A DNA stretch of 64,000 nucleotides from Acephala macrosclerotiorum (Eukaryota; Ascomycota; Leotiomycetes; Helotiales; Mollisiaceae). The notes under the pieces were generated by a model, which did not search any database, was not told the DNA's origin, and worked only from the letters and a program-made list of their open reading frames with translations. Location: assembly GCA_014904845.1 (NCBI GenBank), contig MU119330.1:62001-126000 (forward strand), in the 5' to 3' direction. Below, in pieces: positions 1 through 12,206 of the stretch. The position numbers and the translations under genes are program-made. Numbering within the stretch: position 1 is the first letter of the stretch; every line of letters starts with the position of its first letter.

Positions 1-2
1 CG

Positions 3-323
3 TCATATGTTCCCACTGTCCCAGCAGACTCAACATCTTATGCCCATCGCTCTTCAATCTACGAATGGCAACTCGTAGCCCAGACCTCAACGCCGCCTTT
101 CGACGACGCAGGGATCACGTGGCTCAACCCATTCATCTCCGATATTGAAGCTGCTGAAAGTAATCTTACTCTGGGTATGTATTATAACTATGCAGACCCA
201 ACTTTGAGTAAGGATGAAGCGCATGAGAGGTATTGGCTGGAGCATTATGGAAGATTGAAGGAGATTAAGGAGGGAGTTGATCCGGGGTTGTTGTTTTTAA
301 ACCCGCAGACTGTGGGAAATTGA
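3..323 (+). CDS. C-terminal part of a berberine-bridge-type FAD-linked oxidase (5' end outside window)
   Basis: The reading frame is open from base 3 to the TGA at 321-323 and gives the last 106 residues of a protein that starts upstream of the window. The tail has the layout of the berberine-bridge enzyme C-terminal (BBE) domain: a YYNYADPTL stretch, then a YWLEHYGRLKEIK helix and a DPGLLFLNPQTVGN ending. In this family the segment packs over the FAD site of secreted flavoprotein oxidases (vanillyl-alcohol/6-hydroxy-D-nicotine oxidase fold), which oxidise sugars or secondary metabolites. Substrate cannot be told from this fragment because the FAD-binding half is missing. The domain call is firm; the exact subfamily is inference. 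Confidence 0.85.
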   Translation, partial: SYVPTVPADSTSYAHRSSIYEWQLVAQTSTPPFDDAGITWLNPFISDIEAAESNLTLGMYYNYADPTLSKDEAHERYWLEHYGRLKEIKEGVDPGLLFLNPQTVGN

Positions 324-1016
324 TAATCAACACCATCGAGGTTTCCGAGAATAGTAAGAAGAGACAAATTTATACTTTATATCGAATACATCAAGGTTAC
401 TGGTTTCATGAACTGCTGTGGTGTCACGTGCGCTCGATGCTCCATCTGAATTTCATCGCGCGAAAACCTCTTTCTCCTCTTCAACATCATCAGATCAAGA
501 CGACATGAATAACACCGCGACAGCATCTCTGGTCGAGGGCTTCGAGGAGCACACGAGATATGCAATGTCATCGATTAATCGATAGTAACTATGCCTTTGC
601 GATAGGTTTGCTCAAGAATGCCAGTAGTTCTGGGGTGCGCGGATTCAGGAATGTTAGGGCGACGGACACCACAAACATGCACAATTCGAGCAGCACTACA
701 AGCAAAAGTTCGAAATCTATGGCGATGGTCGGTCGCGCTCGGCGCAGAGTACGATTGTCACACGAGACACCTGAACTTATTAACAAGAAACATTTGTTGA
801 AAAGGAAGTTTTCCTAATGTATCGAATTTTGTGAGAGCGACAGGAGCTTGGCCTCTTCGCGGCTCTGGAATGTACACTGATCCGGTTGCCAATTCTTCCA
901 TGCCCCAAGAATGCTACGCGCTATTTGACCCCTTCTCCTACCTCGCCCTTCGTCTTTCCTGTCAACAGTCTGTTTCTTGCGTCGAACTTGATCTTGGAAA
1001 AGCTCTGCTGGACAAC
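324..1016. other. Intergenic region, no supported gene
   Basis: It must hold the 3' end of the oxidase transcript and the promoter and leader of the large downstream gene. Short open frames are present on both strands, but none shows a family signature, a convincing start or splice partners. Confidence 0.6.
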
Positions 1017-4000
1017 ATGGCGGAAGACAGCAAAAAACGTCCCGCCGAGGACAACACGAACACAACTCCTCGAAAGAAGTTGCTCAACCCTTTTACCTGG
1101 TTCTCTCCAAACCTTGGGAAAGACGATGACAATGCTTCGCACGACTCCGACGATTCCGACAGCGATCCCGTCCAGCTAGATCAACGGACGATAGCGAATA
1201 TGATCGATGCAGATTTCGCAGCGCGCCAGGAGAAAGCACTCATCGAAGAGTTAGCAAAGGACCCATGCAAACTGGACTTCCAAATCGACATGGTTCCAAG
1301 CCACCCCGAATGGAAGAAGTGGCACAAGAGATTCAAAGACGAGCTCACCAAAGGGTCGGTCCTCGCAGTTTTAGAGAAAAACTTCACAGACAATCAGAGA
1401 TCTCTCATTGAGCCACCGCTCTATGCTGGCACTGGCGCCACCCTGGAAATACAAAAAGAGAATAAGGATGCATACGATGAAGCTTTAAAGGGAACCTTCA
1501 AGGGCCAGAAGGATAATCTCACCACAAAATTAACCATGCTGCACTTTGGTCTCCCAGTGGGACCCTTGACTTTGAATAATGTTCTCAACGCCGACAAAGA
1601 CGAGTTCGATCTACCAGACGATGACCCGGAACCTCCTCGAGTTCAACGGATCATGTTTGCAGAGAAACCACTGGAGTTTCTCGACAAGTACTACGAACGG
1701 GGTTATGGCTATCCGATGCTTCGTTGTAAGTGTCTCGAACCTGTTTCATTCAAGGATCTATACTGATGATCAGCAGTGACTGGCCGTCGTCAACCTAGAC
1801 CTGCATTGGTTCAGACTAGTGGAGGTCCTGTCAACATGCGCGGAGGTGCTGGGAAAGCCAAAAAGAATGCATCCAACCCTGACAACGAGAATTCATATTT
1901 TCTATACAGCCACTACGATAAGGGGCGACAAATCGTGGAGACGAAGAAAGAAAAGGGTCATCCAGTCGTTATCCGAGAAGAATTCGGGGATGCAGCACAG
2001 CTCTTGCTTCAATACGATGAGGATAGCGACTGGGAATACGTGGTGGATCAATACCGCAACCAAGAGGCTCACAAAAATATAGCTGAGAAAACTTTTGTCA
2101 GATCTTTCAATGTTACCAAGAGTACCTTCGACAAGGTATTCGACGACTACCTCAAGGCCCGCGTATCCAATACTTTGCACGATTGGGTCATGGTCGTCCG
2201 CTACAATCATACCCCGGATCAGGCGCCTGCAACTTTCAAGCTTCCTAGCGCAGACTCCCCCGGCGATCCACCAGCACAGTATCCGAAGCCCGCTTCTCCA
2301 ATCAAGAAAACTTCTCCGATCAAGAAGAATAGCAAAGAAAAGGCTCCAAAGGACCAGAACAAATCCCCGAAAAAGTCCCTCACAAAAGCGAAGCCAGGCC
2401 CCGATACGAATCCAGGGAATGGCCCGGACGAGGTACCAGCGGAACCGGAGTCGGACAAGGCAAGACTTTACAACGTGACTGGCGGATATGTGGATTTCGG
2501 CCGAACCCTTCAAGGAAAAATAACGCCCGGAGCAGACTTCGAAGGCGCAGTCAAAAGGCTTCTGAACCTTAAAAAAATGGACTCACTCAGAGTCGACTTC
2601 TATTCGACCCAACTTGGCAAGCCGAAAAAGTATGATTGTTACACCAATTATCCTAGTGGCGGAGGTGGCAACTTTTGGACCAAGATTGTTGAGCCTAAGG
2701 TTTTTTCCGACACTGGGGACGTTTCTGCTGTTGTTTACGTGTGTGCGAAGACTCCAGATCTGTTGACTCCCACACTGGACGTCAAACCAAACCTTTTCTG
2801 GCCGCCATGGGACAAAGCCGCGCAGGCACCATCAGCTCTTCCAACTATTCCACATGATGCACACGAAGAAAAGAAACGAGCGCGCGTTTATGGAGCAGAT
2901 AATCGCGCAGTTTCTGTTGGGAAGTCGCATGAGAGGTTCCTCGCCGGTGCTAGAAGAATTCTTGGAATAGGCAGCTCACCAACTTACAGCTTCTGCGTTG
3001 AGCTGCATTCTCTGCAGCTCGACAAGGTAGATGAGGAAGGAAATGAACGAAAAAGTTATAAGTTTCATCACCATATCTTGATCGACGAAAAGGACAACAT
3101 GAAGCAGATCTTTGATCATTTTCTCGCCACGCCACTTTTCTACCTGGGTGACGAATGGTTCGTCCGCGTTGTGGGTGCCTTTACACTTACACCACAACTC
3201 GCACCTGTCCCTCTTTCACAGAAAGGTCAATCGACACATGTTACTCCTACGGATACGAAGGTACCAGAGGTTGCACCTGCCTCTTCAGAGAAAGTTCAAC
3301 CACAGAGCGTTCAACAACCACAGAAAGTCCAACCACAGAAAGTCCAACCACAGAACGTTCAAACAACACACGACACGGCTACGGCTACGGATACGGATAC
3401 AGACGATCAGGAGGACGATCAAGAGAAGGACGATCAAGAGGAGGACGATCAGGATGAGGACGATCAGGAGGAGGACGATCAGGATGAGGACGATCAGGAG
3501 GATGGCGATCAAGAGAAGCAACAGCACGCGAAACAAGAAGCCGCGAACCAGGAAGCTGCGAAACAAGAAGCTGCGAAAAGGGAGGCTAACAAAAAGGAGG
3601 CCGCGAAACAAGAGCAAGCGAAGGCTCAAGGTTCACCCAAGAAAGGTGGCACCCAAAAGCCTGGATCCAAGCCTGGATCAAAACAGCCGACACCCAAGAC
3701 AACTCCAGATCAACCTCTTCCAGCCAACGGATACGTCTATGGATATGCCGGAAAAGCTCTCGTCCACAGCGATGTCGACAGTTTCAAGGACGCAGCCATT
3801 CACTTGCTCAATCTGGATCCCGACATCGACTGGTTTGTCTGGATATCCACATACAAATCGGATGGGACCTTGGAGCACAAGATACCTCTCCAAAAGTCTA
3901 CCTTTTCGCAATTTTTCTCGGAGTTTGCAGATAATCGAGATAGCGATGGAAACTGGCGTGTATTCTTGCACAAGTCTGCAGACGCACCTGACTTGTTAAC

Positions 4001-7000
4001 AGACAGGGAGCCTTGCAGCAGTCGTCGGGACGTTGCAGTGGTTCGGAACCCCAATAAAGGCCTTCATTCATACTGGAGGCTGCCAGAAGGTCTCATCGAC
4101 GAGGGACATGGTCTAAATCAATTTCAACCAGACTTCTTTCGAGCTTTACAGGTACATTTTCCATCGAGTCAACAACGCCCACAAGATATAATCAAACTGG
4201 ACAAAATAGAGTTAGGATATGGAAGTATGGAGCTGGGGCACGAGGCTTTAGAGCGCGTCAAAAAAGTCTTCCAATCTAGTGTGGAGCGTATCGAGTTTAC
4301 TCTCAACATCAGCCGCCCGGAAGACAATAACAAGAACCCACTTTCTCGCAACTATATCGGAATCCGGATGGTTGGTAACCATAGCGCTTCGTACGCTCCT
4401 AGCAGAGACTATGCCAGTATCGGGGCAAGGATCGAAGAGCTTACTAATGCTATAGTAGCAAAGCCAAGACCAGACCGCTTCAGGTTGTGGAGAACTGCAG
4501 CTGATCGTGAAAGTGGTTTGACTTACAAGGTCATTAGCTACAAGCCCAAGGACCGCCGAGACAACGAGATTCGAGATTTTCTGGACAGCAACTCTGAACC
4601 AAGTGGTTGCTTTTGGTTCCGTCCGGAGTGGCCCAGATTCTCTATCGAAGAACTTGACAATCCAAGTATAAGTACAACGCAGATGTGGGATGTCCAAAGT
4701 GGTCATGACCTCTCATCGTTCCGCGGCGTTCTGGCCAAACTCTTCGCTTCTGCAATTGGCAAGGACTCTGACAACGTCGCATATCACATCGTAAATTCGA
4801 CATGGCCTGTTAAATCAAAGTTCGTTGTCACCAAATCGACAACGGATGACGAATGGAGAAGAGATATCTTTGACTGGTTTCAAAGTAACGAAATGCTGGT
4901 GAAGAGGACGGATGCGGCCTCTATGGATCTTGGTAATGATTTGAACCCAAACCATAGATTCACTACTGACGAAGCCTGCAGTTATCAAGCTCGATCCTCC
5001 TCGATGGGGACTGAAAGAGGATCCAGTCTACGACCATAGGGTACCCGACCCGGGTCCAGCTCCTGATACAGCACCCAACAACAACACCAATGTGCCACTT
5101 CTTGCTCCAAATGCTCCAACAAGAAACAAGGAAAGAATACTGAAAGCCCGAGCAGCCAAACCAAAGCCCCAGAAGTTTGATCCTTGGCAAGCAGAGCAGA
5201 ACAGGCTTGATCGTCTCCAACGAGAATCTTATCTGAAAGATCAGTATGCCATCCAGCCTGGCCAGAAAGCTGAGCCCCCTGTTTATGGCAAGCCTCGAGA
5301 CCTGCTTCTTTCGGTCGGTTCCAACCTTCCAGAGATATACTTGAGGCGACTTACCACTACTGACATCGCGCAACTTGAAGAAGAAAATCGGAGAATTAGA
5401 ATGAGGAATCTTGAGAGACAATCCGCATGCTCAATGTGCAACGCAGCTTTCCCTAACTACAAACCCGAAGACATCGCGGCCCACTACAGAGAACATGCTG
5501 ATGCGATCGCAGCCGCAGGCAAGTGTCCCATGTGTGCGACTGAGGGATGGGTCTTCATGGACATGGATCACAAGAAAGAGCACATTATGGGTCATTACAA
5601 CGAGCATGACAGTAAGCGCATCAGAGAGTTCTTCAAAAGTCTCGACTGCCCTATCTGCGGTGAAGACCTCCAAGATATGGACGCTCGAACTGTAGTGGAT
5701 CACATTGCTTCACACACCCCAGAGGTGATCAGATTTTGCGACATCTGTGGTCTGGATTTGGATGCTGTCAACAAGACAGAACTCTGCCATCATGCTGATA
5801 CTTGTCGCGAGTGGGACCATGACCTTAAAGAAGATGGAACCACGCTTCCACATTTCTGTGGGCAGTGCGGAGTGGATCGGACCAAGCCAGAAACAGACTG
5901 CGAACGGAGAGCCCACGGAAAAGTATGCCGTACCATCAAATACGAAAACTGCGAGAATTGTGGCGTGGATCTTACAGGATTTTCCGACGAAGATTATGCT
6001 ACTCATGGAAGAAGGTGCAAGGTCCCTAGGGGCATGCGCAAGACATGGTGCCGAAAATGCGGCAGAAATGTACACGCAATGGACGCCATCGCGAAGGCAT
6101 ATCACAGGAATGATTGCTTGCTGAAACCTCCAGCCTCGGTCAGCAAGGATTCTCGCATTAACGGTATGTATATATTGACCCCTCTCATCCTCCACGTTGT
6201 GTTTCCAGAGATGAACTTTTGAACATTGGAGCTGACGCGAAATGATATTTAGATTTGCAAGCTTTGATTGCGAAGCAGAGATCGCAAGAATCCAAGAACA
6301 ACTCCGACAAAGCTGAGTTGACGGACCTGGGGAAAAATTATGAAGCCGACTTGGAAGCATTGCAAACTCTTCAACTGAAAATAACGAATCAACAAAACGC
6401 CTCTGATCCCGCTCAGTTGAAAGCCGCACAGAAGAAATTACATGACTGTGAAGAGGAAAGCAAGCGAACACTTGGACCCTGTCCTTTTGGCCAAGATTGT
6501 CAGAACCCTGCGATCGAACAATTTTCAAGAGCTCAACTCTGGGATCATCTGAAATTCCACGCCGACCAAGCAGGAACAACACCTCCAAAGGCCACTCCTA
6601 CTGGGAACGGTAGTGCAGGATTCAAGGCACTTATGCCTTGGTTTATGAGCGAAAGCCAGAGGATTTCTGCCGCTGCAGATGATGCTAAGAAAAAAATGAA
6701 GGCTGCAAGCCTGACAGTCCAGAAGATATCACCTGGAGGCAATTCGAATAACGGAGGCAACAGTGGCAATGAGACCGCCGAAGTTACCAAATTGAATGCC
6801 GACATCGCCCGTTTGAATGCCTTCAGTGACGGCCTGTTGGACCAAATCAAGAAGTTAAAGACAGATCTTGCCCAAGCTCGAAAGAAGACTCTGACTGATG
6901 CCGAATGCGACCAGAAGAGCGAGCAACTCAAGACAGATCTTACGGAAGCCCAACAGAAGCTTGTGGGCCTCCGATCTGAGCTGCAACAGACGATCACGAA

Positions 7001-7781
7001 GGTCGATTGTGAGGCGGCTAAGACAGCACTGAACGATCGCATTGCCGACCTCGAAGGACAACTTGCAGCTGCCAATAAGAAGGCAGCATCCCCTGGTGGA
7101 AACAACCCAACACCTGAAGGACAGGGACCACCAGGACAAGACCAGCTACCTCCGCCCCCACCGCCAGGCAATGACGATAACCAGAACCCCGCTCCTGGTC
7201 CACAGAAGGATAACTCCGAGGGCAGCAGTAATGGCGGCGGTGGTGGGGGAGTGAATGATATCCCTACTCCTCCTCAGACTCTTCCACAGACCCAGACCGG
7301 ATTCCTTCCCTCTCCTCCAGGTGGATACCGTGTCCGCGGCTCACCGAAGAAAAGTACAACTTCACCCCGCAAACGCTCCGGCGCCGCAGGCTCACCTTCA
7401 AAGAAGCGCAAAATCCACGCCCCTGAAGAGGACGACTCCTACGGGCCCATCCCCTTGCTCGACGTCAGTACTCCAGCTCCTGTCATGCCTCGAAGCAAGA
7501 GGGCGCGTACTGATGCTGGAAGTGAAGAGGATTATGTCATTGTCGGTGAGAGTATGACTTCTGCTCCACCAAGAAGATCGACGAGAGCGGCGAGTGGAAC
7601 GCCTGCTCCGAGTGCGGGACCGAGTTTGGTGGTGAAGAAGGGGAGGGGGAGACCGAAAAAGGACGTTGATGATGATAGTCCGGAGGCGTTGGATGAGGAT
7701 GATGAGAGTGATGGGCAGGTCATTACAGTGAAGTCAAGCCTAAGGAAGGGGTCTAGGAATAGCCCTGCGAAGAGGAAGTGA
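1017..7781 (+). CDS. 2,191-residue nuclear-type protein: degenerate repeats, eight zinc fingers, coiled coil, AT-hook
   Basis: I do not recognise an orthologue. Exons are 1017-1725, 1777-4932, 4982-6163 and 6253-7781; all three introns (51, 48-49 and 89 bp) have GT-AG ends and keep frame. The start at 1017 (MAEDSKKRPAEDN) has a good context and begins a lysine-rich, nuclear-looking N-terminus. Residues about 277-1285 carry at least five degenerate ~100-residue units, each with an N-terminal Y/V-x-G strand, an F-x-x-A-x-x-LL-x-L helix and a W-x-V/F strand. Between units are an SPIKK-type basic linker and an acidic DDQEE repeat. Residues 1438-1670 hold seven fingers (three C2H2, four C2HC, most starting C-x2-C-G), and an eighth (CPFGQDC...HLKFH) lies near 1759. 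A coiled coil spans 1860-1960, then a proline/glycine linker and an AT-hook core (KKGRGRPKKD) near 2145. Binding of AT-rich DNA is likely; the rest is unknown. It could in principle be two genes, but splicing joins it cleanly. Confidence 0.75.
3296..3362 (+). repeat. In-gene 15-bp minisatellite coding a QPQKV-type repeat
   Basis: About four near-identical 15-bp units of the form AACCACAGAAAGTCC lie inside exon 2 of the large zinc-finger gene. The unit is a multiple of three, so copy changes would keep the frame. Confidence 0.8.
3402..3518 (+). repeat. In-gene 15-bp minisatellite coding acidic DDQEE repeat
   Basis: Seven tandem units of the GACGATCAGGAGGAG type code for DDQEE/DDQDE pentapeptides between repeat units three and four of the large zinc-finger protein. 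They are followed by a K/E/A-rich stretch (KQEAA repeats) that should form a charged helix. Confidence 0.85.
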
Positions 7782-8589
7782 AAGGGAACACGGCGCTTGG
7801 TTGGTTGATGATTCTTGAATTTGTTTTACCTATCTTTATTTCTTTCGTTTCTGAGGAGGATGACTTGAGTTGAGGGACGTTCACTTAATATTGGATATCT
7901 AGTCTTTGTTATCATAGTCTTCAAATACGAGTATCATTCATTACCTATGTCTATGTGTGGGTTTCAAAGCTTGTGATTAGCGATTACATTTTCGTCCCGA
8001 TAACTTTGAGCTCCAGCTCCTTCAAGTGGTCCTTCAATATCTGATGAGAAGACTTCAGGCTTGAGGTAGAGCATTAGGGTTTTGTAAATAGAAGTGGAAA
8101 GAAGACGTTGAAATATGCTTCATGGCCCATGGCAACACCATTGATAAACGGGAGTAATGGAATGCCAGATTTGGCATTCCCACAGGGCTGAAAGCTAGAG
8201 AACTAGTAGCACATAGCCTTGCAACATTACCATAATTGTCAAGGCTTGAACCAATGAGCTAGAAATGAAGCATAAAATCTGTACGTGAAATCATTGTACG
8301 ATGAGGATCGTTTGTTGGGAATTGCATCGCCAAAAGCACTTCCTGAAGCTCAAATACGAAGGGGCAGCACCGACGAAGATGTCTCGAGTAATAAGTTGAT
8401 GGTTGTACGTATATAAGTAATTATCTCGTACTGTACTCGAGAGGTTGGGGTGAGCAGTTGATCGTCGCTCAGCGACGTTGAGGTGAGGCTGCAGGCAGCC
8501 GAGGCTCCACTAAAAATTCTCCGGACCTCAAATCGAACCAGCATCAAGCTCCAAGCCTCACTCAATTGGATCATGTCACAACGATAGCC
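7782..8589. other. Intergenic region, no supported gene
   Basis: This stretch separates the large zinc-finger gene from JIP5 and should contain its terminator and the JIP5 promoter. I saw no reading frame or repeat worth naming. Confidence 0.6.
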
Positions 8590-9905
8590 ATGTTCGAGAA
8601 TCTCTGCACACTTCCGCTCTCTTCTGAGCTCTTCACCCAAGCTCTCCATCCAACAGAGTCTGTCCTCGCGGTCGGCCTGTCTGGCGGACACGTTCAATGC
8701 TTCCGACTTCCAGCTGTGGCTGGCAGCTCCAGTGATGATGAGGATGCGGATGGTGACACGAGCGTACTTTCGACCGGCACGAGCACGATCGATACGGAAT
8801 GGCGGACCAGAAGACATAAGGGAAGCTGTAGGACTCTGGCATACAGTCTGGATGGAGAAAGTAGGGTCCCGACTTATTTGCGACGAGCTCAATTGACCAT
8901 ATTCCAGTCCTCTACTCAGCAGGCACAGATGGACTTCTGAAAGCCGCATCTTCGTCAACAGGTCAAGTCGTCTCGAAAATCTACACCCCACACGACTCTA
9001 CGAAGGGAATTGACCCTCCTACTCTTGTCCATGCGCTCTCTCCTCAAACATTACTTCTTGCAACCGATTCTGCTGCTTTGCACCTTTACGATTTAAGAAC
9101 TCCTTCCACCCTTTCCTCGAAACCTAGCCAAACGCACCGTCCTCACGATGATTATATCTCCTCCCTTACACCTCTTCCTCCGACCGAAGCTAGCACGAGC
9201 GGATTTAGCAAACAATGGGTCACGACGGGCGGAACTACATTGGCTGTTACGGATCTGAGGAGAGGAGTGTTGGTCAAGAGTGAGGATCAAGAGGAGGAAT
9301 TGCTGAGCAGTGTATTTGTTGGAGGTCTGCCTTCGCGGCCTGGTGGGAGCAAGGGCGAGAAAGTACTGGTTGGGAGCTCGAATGGGGTCTTGACGCTGTG
9401 GGAGAGAGGGGTCTGGGATGATCAGGATGAGAGGATCATTGTTGATGGTGGCAGGGGAGGAGGTGAGAGCTTGGATTCCTTGGTCTTGATGCCAGAGGAT
9501 GTGGGCGATGGTGGCAAAAATGTGGTTGTAGGCGTTGGCGATGGCACAATCCGGATTGTTAAGCTGGGGCTAAACAAGGTCATCGGCGAGCCATTGAGAC
9601 ACGACGAAGTCGAGGCAGTCGTTGGTTTGGGGTTCGATGTTGGAGGAAGATTGATCAGTGGAGGAGGATCCATTGTTAAGGTCTGGCAAGAGAAGATGAA
9701 CCTCGATTCCGATTCCGAAGAGGGCTCAGATGACGAAGGAGCTGGAGCCCAGAAGAGAGCTGCTGGCGGGAGCGACAGTGATGATAGCGATGATGCGGAC
9801 AGCAGCGACGAAGACAGTCAAAAAAGCCGACGAAAGAAGAAGAGGAAAACTAAGGGAGGCAAGAATCAAGGAAATGGTATCCTGGGGTTCAAAAATTTGG
9901 AATGA
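8590..9905 (+). CDS. JIP5: JIP5 / WDR55-type WD40 ribosome biogenesis protein
   Basis: Exons 8590-8860 and 8908-9905 (intron 47 bp, GT-AG, branch TTGAC) code for 422 residues. The start at 8590 gives [20 protein letters not shown], matching the known N-terminus of fungal JIP5. The protein has WD40 blades: an early [19 protein letters not shown] strand pair, [13 protein letters not shown] right after the splice, [51 protein letters not shown] and [12 protein letters not shown]. It ends in an acidic DSDDSDD tract and a KRKKKRK-type basic tail typical of nucleolar proteins. In yeast JIP5 and animal WDR55 the family acts in rRNA processing and large-subunit assembly. The gene is single-copy and conserved, so it marks core chromosome next to the accessory block. 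Confidence 0.9.
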
Positions 9906-10601
9906 TACCCACAAAAGCAATTGTCAATCTTCGCAATCGTAGTTAGGAGGGTTTCTTCTGGAATTTGGTCTGTGGTCTTCACTACCTCCCAGCTTGCAGG
10001 CGTTCGATATAACTCGATTGCTTCACCAAAGACAATTGAGATTCAGATGTCCAGCAAACCTTACGCTTACCGTGTATAGCAATCAGTGATGATGGACTGT
10101 GAGTGAAGCATCTGGGAATTTACCTTCATACAATCCTCAGTGACCTGTTTGACATGCAAAATTGGTAAATTATAAGAGAATCATAACCACCTCAGTCGAG
10201 CCTGCTATCTAGAGACTACTACACATGTCTCTCCGAGTTCGACTAGACTCCTCTATGATCGTGCCTCTATAATAATCAAGACAAATAGAAGAAGCGTACT
10301 TCAACTTTTATTAGCCCACCCACAATCCACTTAAAAGCCCCTTCTCTCCTCTAACATCTTCTTCAAAGAGTTCCCAATACAATCAATTTCCTCAAACAAT
10401 CTTAGCTCCATTCTAATTTGTTAGTACTCGAATAACTTGAAAATGGTGCCAAGCCTCATATGGCTAGCGTCAACGGTTGTGGCTTTCGTCCCTTGCTTCT
10501 AATATCGCTTCATCACCTTTCACATTACAGCCATCTACTACATATCCTACAGCAAGTACAATCTACTTACAAATACTGTCTGTATAATACCACAACTCAC
10601 G
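9906..10601. other. Intergenic region at the edge of the 2EXR block, no supported gene
   Basis: No gene or repeat is apparent. It presumably carries the JIP5 3' end and the promoter of the first 2EXR gene. Confidence 0.6.
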
Positions 10602-11845
10602 ATGAGATTGCCGACACCCTCAACGAGCGAAGAAAGAGTCCCAAAGGCCCCGAAACTCGCTGCCTTGTCAAAATACTCCCAGTACCATCTCGATGCAGCA
10701 ACCCCAGCAACCAGACCAGGACTCGAGAACGCGTCAACTGATGGGCTTCGTGGTTCTGATACCGGCTCTGATTCTGGGCTTCCTATTACACTGCCATCAG
10801 CAAGTCAGCAACGTTCTCCCTTCGATGATGCTGCTGCGGCACGTGATGCTCAGAGGTCACATCAGCAAGCTGCAGCTGAGTCTGCTCGCGGGCCTGATTC
10901 TGGACTGGAAAATACTTCCTGGGTAACATCTTACTTACTTTTCACATAATTATCCCTCTGTTTCAGCACTAACAGCAATTCAGAACATCCCATCCACTGA
11001 GCGCCTTTCTAAATTCGCGCCCTTTGAAGAGCTTCCTACAGAGCTACAAGACCAGATATGTAAGCCATGAGCCACTGTCTCAGTCCTTCTGGAAGTACCC
11101 AGTAGAGCAACTGCTTATTCAATGTTGTGTAGGGAGAGCCACCATGAAGCCTCGGATTGTCGAACTTCGAGCCAGAGAGGTGGATCAGCATCTGTATCCA
11201 GCTCAGCGACCTATCACGATGTGGAACGTCAGCAAGCAGAAGCGAGATGAAGCATTGGCAGCCCATGGCTACATGAAGCTTCAGATTCCTGCTCGTCGAG
11301 ATGAGACTTCTCCTTGTACATTTGTCATCAATCCGAATGTTGACATGTTGTACATCTCAATCTGGACGGACTGTAGCTTGGATGATACTAGGCTGCTGGA
11401 ATCTCTCAAAGCATCTCATCTCACGGACAAAATCCGGTGTATAGCACTTGACTATACGGAGACTCGAAATGAAGATGGGAGCATGAATGACTGGATCCGG
11501 GACCTCAACCTCCAGGACTTCTCCAGCCTCGAACTTGTACTCATCATCCTACAAGCTCAAAACCAGGACTGGCCCCCAGAAGAATCAGGTCTGCTCTCAA
11601 GATTTGAGCTGTTTGTCGAGGACGAGTCCAGCCGAGATGAGTTCCCTTGGATTGCTCCCGACATCACGGTCTTCAAGCACGAGCTTCAGGAGAAGTGGGC
11701 AAGAGGTCCTGAGAGGATCACTCCCCAGATTGTGTTCGTTGAGGAGTTCTATAAGCGACCTATATACTGGGATTTGGAAGACCAAGAATCGAAGCAAAGG
11801 TACACGGACCCGATCCCACAAGAAGCGGATGCTCTAGGTCTATAA
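10602..11845 (+). CDS. 2EXR-domain protein, paralogue A
   Basis: Exons 10602-10922, 10984-11059 and 11133-11845 give 369 residues. The N-terminal region contains ALSKYSQYHLDAA, the motif shared by all members of this block. After a variable Ser/Ala/Asp-rich linker comes the 2EXR core: FAPFEELPTELQDQIWR, then PRIVELRAR, a VSKQKRDEAL helix (the place of the usual N-x-E-S-R), FVINPNVDMLYIS and a C-terminal TPQIVFVEEFYKRP strand. 2EXR proteins are abundant in fungi and have no assigned biochemical role. A second intron, absent from the other copies, splits the Trp codon of the Q-I-W motif. The first splice falls in the linker just before the core, as in paralogues B, C and D. The block shows no secretion signal or membrane segment. 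Domain call is good; function unknown. Confidence 0.8.
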
Positions 11846-11873
11846 ATGTATCTCTGCATTCCAAAAGCTTATT

Positions 11874-11900
11874 CAATGTCCTAGCAAGGCTAGGACATTG
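11874..11900. repeat. Perfect 12-bp inverted repeat with 3-nt loop
   Basis: CAATGTCCTAGC and its exact reverse complement are separated by AAG, 28 bp past the stop codon of 2EXR paralogue A. In RNA it would form a stable hairpin in the 3' untranslated region of that gene. Role unknown; it could also be the footprint of an excised element. Confidence 0.75.
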
Positions 11901-12206
11901 AAGAGGCTATGTAGAGCACTAGCATCCGGGGTCTGAGAAGGAGGGCTCGCTCCCCCCTTCTTTAACCGAGAATGACCCGAATACAGCTGAGCGACTCGAG
12001 TTCTTTTATCAGCTTGCGACAAATCCGTGAATGAATGTCCCATATTGCGACTTGACTTTTGGACCAATGGATCCCTGGGATCACGATGGTTTCCTTTCGA
12101 TCTGCGCTTCGAACAGCCAAGGTTGCGACAACTCCATACACAACAACCACCAACTCGCGCAGTACAACCATAGACTCTTATTGCACTCATAGCGTTGCCA
12201 ATTACA

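Noticed and set aside
3112..3999. 295-codon Arg/Thr-rich frame
   Set aside because: It is the out-of-frame shadow of the acidic repeat region of the large zinc-finger gene; repeats with a multiple-of-three unit keep all frames open.
6545..7171. 208-codon minus-strand frame
   Set aside because: Antisense shadow of the coiled-coil and proline-rich part of the large gene.
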